64,000 nt of DNA, taken from NCBI GenBank assembly GCA_013339765.2, contig CM023448.1:193790409-193854408 (forward strand), given 5' to 3'. Source of the DNA: Haemaphysalis longicornis. Taxonomy: Eukaryota; Arthropoda; Arachnida; Ixodida; Ixodidae. Position 1 is the stretch's first letter; each line of letters begins with the position of its first letter. Below are positions 56,460 through 64,000 of the stretch, in pieces. A model generated the notes under the pieces. The model made no database searches. It was not told where the DNA came from and saw only the letters and a list, made by a program, of their open reading frames with translations. A program made the position numbers and the translations under genes.

Positions 56460-57010
56460 TCCGGTTTTCAACAGCGAAGGAAGGGTCTTGGCCTCGCCAG
56501 CCTCGCTTTGAGCACGGTTTTTGCCGAGCCGTTCGATGCCGCCGTGATAGCGCCTAGATGATAGCGCCGTCGACGGGACCACCGAGAAAAGGGGTTTCCG
56601 CTTGTGCCAATCACAACAGGGGGATCGGGCCTGTCAGGAGCGCGCACATCGGCCGCTGTTGCCGCCGCGGTGAGGGTCACGCGCAGCTCGCTTTCGCGGT
56701 GAACAGCAGCGGAAAAGATTGAGCCCCTGTGACGGAGCCGCAAATTACGAGCAGCCCTGTGGGGCCTCCCCGACATGCCTCTTCGCGTTCGCACCTCGTA
56801 CCGCGAAGAAAATAGGCGCGAATGGCGTGCGCCGGGTGCGTTCCTCGGGGAATTACGACACGACGGACCCGGTTTCAGAGATTTCACGCTATAAGGCGTC
56901 GAGTGACCGCAGCGAAACTGCCAGCTGCGTGTTTCGCATTCACCCTCCTCGCAGGCGAAATTGCAGAGACGAGTTATGTCGTGTGAGAAGCCGGAAAAAC
57001 TAGGCTGAGA
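56460..57010. other. GC- and CpG-rich block, unexplained
   Basis: It stands out from AT-rich surroundings with many CpG. A 193-codon - strand frame (56468-57049) stays open across it, but its Arg/Ser/Pro-rich translation is what GC-rich DNA gives by chance. It may be a promoter-like CpG cluster, an exon or the inside of a DNA transposon. Confidence 0.35.
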
Positions 57011-57999
57011 CTGTAGCCCAGAGCATGGACGCGGTAACGATGTGGGCAATGTGCCTGCACGTGATTCTGCTGAGTCTTAGGGGTGGGGGAGCTCGTGAAA
57101 ATAGAAAACTAACTCAACCTATTAGTAGATAGGTGGTACGTTGTCTGATCCCGCTTCATGAAAAACGAACGAAATTTATTAGGACGTATACGCTGAGTAG
57201 TTGCGGAGCTAATTGTACGCACACACACTAAAAAGATACACTTATCAAAGTCCGCATGAGTATTGCCCGAAAGATGGACAAAGAAAAAACATAATCGGAG
57301 AGCACATTCCAACGGGAGGAGAAAAAATGAAGCAGATGCACCCGTTCGGTTCCGCTTCGGTTTAACGTTCAGCAAACCATCAGATATGCGTGTGTGCAGC
57401 ATTCCTCGCCAAGGAAACAATTACACAAAGAATTCTGCCCGAATCGTTTTTTTTTTATCACTTCAACTCAATTTGGGTTTACACCAGGTATATTGCAAGG
57501 GTGAACCTTTCGAACAAATGGTGTATTGTTAATGAGAATGTCTATAGATAATTCGATTTCTTCCTTGTTCACCGTCTTGGTGATGGTGACACAGCAGCCA
57601 GATCTTCCTCGGTCCAAATGGAGACCCGGTTGACACTGGAGACACGTTTTCCCCCAAGCTGTAGAAAATGTCAGACCATATGAACACGTGGCCTGTAAGC
57701 CCTACAGCATACTTTCATGCTGCATAGATGTGACGGTACACGGACGGGGTCCCTAGTAAGAAGCTGTTTCAGACTTGAAACATCGAATAGCCTCGCTTAA
57801 GGGCAACTAGCGTTTGAGCAATCGAATTTTAAGAAATTTGGCCAGTTAGACCTTTGGTACTGACTTTATGCCACTTGACATGATGCACATATTTACGACC
57901 AAGCGGAGTTTTCTAACAAAGAACAGTGGGGCGAACTCGACTATCCGTGGTTAAAACTTTAGCTAAACAATTGCGTAAGTGAGGAAGTAAATATATTGT
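57011..57999. other. Unassigned
   Basis: No exon, TIR or LINE motif was recognised. Confidence 0.45.
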
Positions 58000-58110
58000 C
58001 AGCAATCTTATCGTCAGCAAACTTATTTCAACAGTCTTATCGCGAGCAACCTATTGTCAGCAACCAGTGGGTTACTGACAATTTGCTGACAACAGTCAGC
58101 AAATTTTTGA
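58000..58110. repeat. Irregular GTCAGCAA array
   Basis: GTCAGCAA occurs at least four times, with CGAGCAAC and inverted TTGCTGAC versions among them. It is partly palindromic. Origin unknown. Confidence 0.7.
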
Positions 58111-59461
58111 ATGAGCATCAGCAGAAAGACAGGAGCCAGAAAAGACTCAGCAAAAGGAGGATTGGATTTTAAGCATTGTTGTATCTGCCATCTTGTTGGA
58201 CACGCAGGTTTGTCAAACATCCACGCATGACTGGATCTCATGTCGCGTGACCGGTTGCATATTCTGTCTAGTTAGAGAATCATGTTCGTGGGACATTCAG
58301 TCAAGAAGCGCTTGCGCTGTCGAACATTCGTCTTACAGCTCACGCCGTCGTCTACCGACTCACACCTTCAGTGTCCAATACCACATTGCTTACGCAGAAA
58401 CCCATCTGATCATGCATCCTTGAAATCTCAGCACGTGCTTACCAATTTCATGGAATATATTTGCAGCTCGTTAGCGTATTAGGTGCGCGACTTTTTTTAT
58501 GATGTCAGTTTACATCATATTGGATACATGGTGAAAGGCTATAGGGTGTTCAACATTAATTTAGGCAACCCACTATGAGGCTCCTCATAGCACAGGTGCA
58601 ACTTTATAGTGCGTTAAGAGACACTGAAGTTAGTTGTAAAGGAGGAAAACATTCCTTTGCCATATTAAGCCTCTACAATGGGTAGGCTATGTCTGAGTTT
58701 TGCGGCCGATTTACGCGAATTTTTACGAGAAAATGAAATCCAAAAGTGCCGTTTACCTCGAACCATCCACCCCGCCGAGTTGCTGATGCCGGCTGTAACG
58801 GCACACTGGCGATTCGTCAAGGCTAACTTTGGCGGATTGCCTAGCACGTTTAATCTGTACAACATGTGCGTGAGCAAACAAAAAGCTAATATATCTAGCC
58901 ATAGAATGGGAGGACATCACAATTTTGAAGGCTGCACTAGCGGGGAAACGCATTACAAGCCAGTGTGACGTGGCTACGGTTGCGGCGCTCTACGGGGCAT
59001 CACGCTTTCGCATTTACAGCTCGTAAAGGTTACATGCGGTAGGAGTTCTCATTTATCCGTTGCAACGAGATATGCATGCAGTCGGTTCGCATTCTGCGTG
59101 CCCCCCTTTTCCTAATGCCAGTGCTGGACGTCGGGATTCTATATAGGCGAGAAGTCTTCCTAGTGTGCTCTGCAGTCGGTGTTCGCGGTACAAAGCCATC
59201 ACTTGAAGCAATGCTTTTTATGCTGCTCGAGTGGTCTAGCTTTCGCTTGCTGTGGCATTTGTTGTATAGCAGGTAATAGCTCCAAAAAACATGCTTCTTA
59301 ATTGGGTGTAGTATTGAATGCCATCTTGCTGAATCTTCATTAAATAAAGAACATGAGAATGAGCTCTGCCGGCGCTATATGCGTTACTTGAGGGGCAGAC
59401 CTCATGACCATGCGCGTGCAGTTTCACTGTACAATGCGTACAGTAAATGATTTACGCAGCC
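58111..59461. other. Unassigned
   Basis: A motif TATAGGGTGTTCAACATTAA at about 58541 looks like the outer end of some TIR elements, but no partner was found. I recognise no gene. Confidence 0.45.
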
Positions 59462-59737
59462 ATAATAATAATGATAATAATCTTTATTTTCTCAAAGGAA
59501 CTGACAACAGGTGTGGGCCAGCCCAAGCCAAAAAAGGCTTGTGGGGCCGTGCCCGGCAGTTGGCTACACATCATGAACGTAGCGATACACAAATATTGGT
59601 CAATGACGTTAATGAAGGAAAAGAAAAAAAAAATAAAAGAAAGAAAAAATATAGAGGAAATAAGAACAATGAACATAAAAAGCAGTAGTAAAAAAGTACC
59701 AGAAAATACATTCGAAAGCATATACATCAACCACATA
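59462..59737 (-). mobile_element. 3' end of a - strand LINE (outer layer of the nest)
   Basis: On the - strand this continues the LINE that enters at 63052: the ORF end NSLPSELFSLSIRAQTRAAV (from 63130-63055) runs on into this block after the inserted element is set aside. It finishes with AAAGATTATTATCATTATTA, a short tandem tail. The 3' UTR includes CAAGCCTTTTTTGGCTTGGG. Confidence 0.75.
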
Positions 59738-60340
59738 CAGTAATTCCCCGTTATAACGAAGTCGGCGGGACGGCAAAAAATTCGTTGTAAGCGGTATTTC
59801 GATACAAGCGACCACTCTATAAAGGATGAAGTAGTTGAGATCTAATTGCGCTACAACTGCGTGGAATCAAAACACAATGTATCCAGTGAAGGAAAACTTT
59901 ACTCAGGTGCATAAAAGGGAGTGAGCTTGGGCTGTTTCAAGTTCCTGCCGGGCGCGAGCAACGCCTGCTCCAATTTGACCAAGCATTGCATAAGGCTGCG
60001 GTCGCCGCTAATGCATTCAACTTTATTTCGCAGCAAGCGTAGGTACTCCCTTGCCCAAGGAAGGCGCTGTCGGCGCCCAAGTGACTGAACGCAGCGGGCG
60101 ACGCAGGAGGAGCTTCGGAAGAGCAGCGACGGCAAAAATGGCAGCAAAGGGGCGAGGAGTTGACATGAAGGCGAGCGAGAGCAGTGACTCGCAGACTGGA
60201 GAGCTAATGAGAAGAAGGCCACATTTATAGGGGCGGCCGTCTTGGAATATTACGAGAATTTCGAGCTGGGAAGCGCCGGAAATGCCGTGGCTCGAGCCTG
60301 AGCTTGTGTTTGTTGAGCTCAAAAAATTGTTAACAGCTCA

Positions 60341-60700
60341 TTGTGCGTACACAGCGCAATTATGAACACTGGCCGGTTTCGCACTATTGCCTGTGAACCT
60401 AAACTTCCGACGTACAAAACGGTTGTAGATTTTACCCACGCGGACGACAATTCAATTCTTACCGTTCTAGCAGAATCTTTTGATGATTTCTTGTTAAATA
60501 GCAACCAATGTCATGTGGACTTGCTAGTTGAGCAGTTTTATAAGATTGTTGAACACTGCATACACACATATGTCCCACAGAAGTGCCTAAAACGAAACCC
60601 TCGGCATCCTTGGCTAAACAGGGAAATTATTCAGCTTACTCGGCGAATAAAGCGACTTCGAAGGCATCGTAAAACTCTTCTAAATAACCAGCATTACTGA
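60341..60700 (+). pseudogene. LINE ORF2 linker between EN and RT
   Basis: It reads TYKTVVDFTHADDNSILTVL, then HTYVPQKCLKRNPRHPWLNR (the PWLN motif that precedes RT in CR1/L2/Jockey) and RRIKRLRRHRKT. Confidence 0.85.
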
Positions 60701-60729
60701 ACTCTCTGAAAACAGAGCTAAGAGAAAAA

Positions 60730-61469
60730 ATGCATGCTGCCCACAAATTCTACTATGAAACTTCGCTAACAACCTTTATGAAAAACGACCCATCTAAATT
60801 CTGGAAAACTCTTCATCCTGCAGGCCTGACATCTTCCTTACTTATTGTGAACGAGCAGCCCTCTTCGGATTCCTTAACTATCTCTGAAGCCTTCAATGGT
60901 TCTTTCAAATCAGTGTTTAGTATAGATGATGGTACCAGTCCCGCTTTCGGTCTTGACAGTACATTGCCTGCCTTCCCGGAACTACAGATTAGTTACGCTG
61001 GAGTTTTTTAATCTACTACTGAACATCGACACAAATAAGAGTGCTGGCGCTGATAACATCCCAAACACATTTTTAAAACGTTATGCTGAATGGAATGCTA
61101 GGTATTTAACAGTAATTTTTCAGGGATTCCTTGAAACAGGAATTCTACCGCAGATTTGGAAAAATGCGAAAGTTGTTCCGGTGTTTAAATCTGGAGACAA
61201 ACAATTCATTCGGAACTATCGACCTATTTCGTTAATCTGCACATGCTGTAAAATTCTAGAGCACATTATTCACAAACATGTAGTCACATATTTAACTGAA
61301 AACAACCTCCTCTCCCAAAATCAACATGGCTTTCGTGCAGGATTTTCGACAGTCACGCAGTTGCTGGGGTTTACGCATGACATCGCTTCGACTTTAAACG
61401 GTCGCGGTCAAGTGGACGCCATTTTTATTGACTACTCGAAAGCTTTTGATACTGTTGGCAAAAAAAAAA
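60730..61469 (+). pseudogene. LINE RT, first half
   Basis: 60730-61011 gives FMKNDPSKFWKTLHPAGL. A frame change near 61000 leads into LLLNIDTNKSAGADNIPNTF, WKNAKVVPVFKSGDKQF, RNYRPISLICTCCKILEHII and QHGFRAG, then FIDYSKAFDTV (motif A) up to the A-run. Confidence 0.88.
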
Positions 61470-61811
61470 CTTCTCCTCAAGTTAAAAGCCTTTCTGCGCG
61501 GCACTCACGGCATTCGCTTGTTATCTTGGCTCTCAGATTACCTAAATTTAAGGCAGCAGTTTGTCGTGTTTAACCATTCGCATTCGTCATCCCTCCCTGT
61601 CACATCGGGTGTGCCGCAGGGCTCGGTCCTTGGGCCACTCCTTTTCCTAATTTATCTGAACGATGTTGTTGAAATAACAAAAAACACACCAGTCAAACTC
61701 CGTCTGTACGCCGACGACTGCGTCCTCTATTCTTGTATTAGTACCTCCCGTGACCAAATACAGTTAAATAATGTTTTTTCTTCTTTCTGTACCTGGAGCT
61801 CAACGTGGTAA
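61470..61811 (+). pseudogene. LINE RT, catalytic half
   Basis: It reads LLSWLSDYLNLRQQFVVF, then SGVPQGSVLGPLLFLIYLND and LRLYADDCVLYS (motif C, both Asp present). It ends in a stop where the family reads through. Confidence 0.92.
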
Positions 61812-62506
61812 ATGGCAGTAAAATTTAACAAAACGGTAAGCATGACATTCACAAACAAGGAACCCCTACGTTTTTCCTATGGTCCGAACATGAAGCATGT
61901 TAATGAATTCAAGTACCTTGGCGTAACACTCTCAACGAACTTAAAATGGCATAAATATATAAACCTAGTCTGCTCGAAAGCGCTTGGGAAATTGGGCTTC
62001 TTGAAGCGAACGTTAAAAGATGCAACTCACGAATGCAAACTAACAGCATACAAATCCCTGATACGGCCTATACTTGAATACGTCTCCGTTGTCTGGTCAC
62101 CTCACTGCTCATGCGACATAGCACAACTAGAAGGTGTTCAAAAAAAAAAAAAGCAATAAGATTCCTATATCACCGTTATGATCAGAATTTTTCGCCTTCG
62201 TCACATGCTATACGTCTATCACTGAAATCACTGGAACACAGACGTACTTGTGAGCGTATCGGCGCTTTACATAAAATCGTGAACAAGATAATCACCATTG
62301 ACATACCCATTTCCTTTGCAAACTCCGGTGCAAACACTCGCAGGTCAAACCCCATTAACATCACGCCCTTCATGCCATTTCTAGATTGTTTTAAGTTTTC
62401 ATTTTTGACTTTCGCAGTTGAATTGTGGAATAATCTGGATGTTTCTCTCCGGAAGTTGCCTACCAATAGTTTTTTGAATGAACTACCAAACCATGTGTTC
62501 TGTTAG
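61812..62506 (+). pseudogene. LINE RT thumb and C-terminus
   Basis: It reads MTFTNKEPLRFSYG, HVNEFKYLGVTLSTNLKWHK and SLIRPILEYVSVVWSPH. An A(12) run shifts the frame, after which RFLYHRYDQNFSPSSHAIRL, LEHRRTCERIGALHKIVN and AVELWNNLDVSLRKLPTNSF follow to the ORF end. Confidence 0.9.
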
Positions 62507-63051
62507 TTTACTGTATATTCACTGTTATGGACCCACTCCTGCAATGTCTCGAACTGTGAGACAGCAGTATTTGTAAATAAAAAAAATTGAATTTTCATGA
62601 TCACTGCGCAATTTTTTGCCGAGGTGTGCATCCGTGCAGTTTGCAAAACAGAAGTTTTTCGGCGCCTCGTTGTCGGCGACACTGCTAATTCTAGGGCTCG
62701 AGTATCGCGTCCGCGCCATTTACCAATGTCTAGGAACAAAATTCGATGATCCTACCTCGCATTTCGACCGTTTGTCTAAAGTCGGATTGCGCGAAACGAG
62801 CATGACCGGCTCCAGATAATCGTCTGGGAAATACCAGATTGCGTTGACGGCCATGTTGGCAGCTTGACTCGCGGCTGGGTAGCAGCCGCTCGGCGACGCC
62901 TCCGCTCGCCACTTCGCTGTAAGCGGGTCAAGCTCTTTGCGCGCTTCGAGCATTGCGAGCTAAAATGCATGCGTTTGAGTTGGGACCAGAAGCAATTTCG
63001 AAAAAAGCGATATTTCGAGTAAAGCGATTTCGTTATAAGGAGGGATCACTG

Positions 63052-64000
63052 TAGTTCAAAAACAGCGGCTCTAGTTTGAGCACGGATGCTGAGCGAAAAC
63101 AGTTCGGAAGGAAGAGAGTTAAGAACAGAAGGGACATAAAAAGTGCGCAGCCGCGCACTATACTTAGTACGAGCCCTCGGTATGACAAAACGATCACGTG
63201 AGTGAAGCTAGGTCACGCTGAGGCGTGTGGAGTGTACAACGTTCGTGTGACCAAATATATTTCAGCACCACTGTCTGTCGGAACAGCACAGAAAAAATCA
63301 GACATGCGTAACAACTCAAAGACATCATGCAAGATTATGTAAGATTTATCGCATGTGACTCATGCGATAAACCTTATATTACAGACCTAAGTACCGATTT
63401 CAATAGGCGTTTTATCTAGTCTTTCCAGAAGGCGGTACAGAAATAAATACTACAAATAACATACCGCAACACACTGTAAGCAAGCGCAAAAGATATTTCT
63501 TTACGTACGTTTAACGGGCATAAGGCTTTAATAGAAAACATGAGACAAGCAACCTTTCGGAGTTTGTTACATGCGTGCGCTGAATGGCTCTTCCAAGACA
63601 TATCGAAATCAAATAATAAACTTAAGTATTTGGCTGTAGACACAAGGGCAACCGCGGTGTGCATGCGCACTGGACACAATCACTAGCATGCAAATAAACT
63701 GGAACGTGGTGAAGAATAAGCTTAGCCGGGTTATGAAAACAGACTAGTAGCGACTTACTATCTTAATTAATTTATCGCTGAACCACCGCATTACTTACAT
63801 ACAGTCTTGCTGCAAGTATTCCATTGCTTGTCCATAATTATTATGTCAGGATACAAGTACGGTGTCATCCGCATGTTGGAAAACTCGGGTAGGAGTGGAC
63901 TCAGATCGTTGAACGTATATATTAAAGAAAATAGGAGCAAGAATGGACCCCTAAGGGACGCCTGAAGCTGAATGCTGTAGATTGCTTCTTAGCGAACCCA
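63052..64000 (-). mobile_element. - strand LINE, RT and C-terminus (outer layer, continues off the right edge)
   Basis: On the - strand from the right edge: a GVPQGS-like block (degraded, about 63990-63930), PLLPEFSNMRMTPYLYPD (YADD region changed), then YLSLLFDFDMSWKSHSAHAC, NKLRKVACLMFSIKAL and SVLRYVICSIYFCTAF, and NSLPSELFSLSIRAQTRAAV near 63055. The ORF is broken in several places. It is interrupted at 63051 by the Tigger-like element and resumes at 59737. Confidence 0.82.

Larger units (their letters stand above)
60330..62580 (+). mobile_element. CR1/L2-like LINE (inner layer), 5' truncated
   Basis: The likely target duplication is AAAAAATTG at 60321-60329 and 62581-62589. Parts: EN-RT linker (60341-60700), RT in broken frames (60730-62155) and C-terminal region (62111-62506), then a short 3' UTR with TGTAAATAAAAAAA. 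No RNase H follows RT, so it is of the CR1/L2/Jockey kind, unlike the LINE at 41971. Frame breaks fall at an A-run near 61461-61469, at TAA 61809-61811 and at an A-run near 62141-62152. Confidence 0.9.
59738..63051. mobile_element. pogo/Tigger-like element (middle layer), split by a LINE
   Basis: The left end is CAGTAATTCCCCGTTATAAC and the right end read inward is CAGTGATCCCTCCTTATAAC, followed by GAAGTCGG and GAAATCGC. TA flanks both sides (59736-59737, 63052-63053). Without the inner LINE it would be about 1.06 kb. A - strand frame (60222-59899) with LGRRQRLPWAREYLRLLRNK and LMQCLVKLEQALLAPGR may be a transposase remnant, but I could not assign it. Confidence 0.88.

Noticed and set aside
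56468..57049. 193-codon - strand ORF
   Set aside because: Arg/Ser/Pro-rich translation in a GC-rich block, no recognised motif; listed only as an unexplained GC-rich region.

Overview
This is a eukaryotic nuclear window, most likely from a hard (ixodid) tick. The evidence is the combination of intron-rich animal genes, tRNA-derived SINEs of the Ruka type known from ixodid ticks, several non-LTR retrotransposon lineages with frameshifted ORFs, many TIR DNA transposons and MITEs, and long dinucleotide arrays. The species cannot be fixed from this sequence alone. No prokaryotic, CRISPR, viral or toxin genes were recognised.

Two host genes are supported exon by exon, and they face each other tail to tail. 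The last four coding exons of PSMB7 (20S proteasome subunit beta-2, trypsin-like site) lie on the + strand at 2823-7453; its 5' exons, with the propeptide and catalytic Thr, are not visible and probably lie to the left. UBAC1 (KPC2, the UBL-UBA-UBA-STI1 adaptor of the KPC ubiquitin ligase) lies on the - strand. Nine exons run from the ATG at 41255 to 25301 with consistent splice phases and give 360 codons. The final 35-45 residues must come from one or more exons further left that I could not locate.

The rest is repeats and unassigned DNA. 7.5-25.3 kb is intergenic or UBAC1 intron/3' DNA holding two pogo/Tigger-like elements (9682-10531, 11296-12031), a SINE, a hAT-type MITE with a perfect 8-bp TSD (16111-16568), a fold-back retroposon with a 12-bp TSD (17001-17184) and several MITEs. 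The UBAC1 introns hold two SINE fragments, MITEs and a 1155-bp fold-back transposon only about 150 bp after exon 4.

41.9-64 kb is a transposon graveyard. An RNase H-bearing LINE (41971-47080, +) is split by a 1.77-kb TIR element. An antisense LINE (52510-48119) is split by a 1.79-kb hAT-like element with a perfect TSD. A three-layer nest occupies the right end: a - strand LINE, cut by a Tigger-like element, itself cut by a + strand CR1/L2-like LINE. All LINE ORFs seen are broken.
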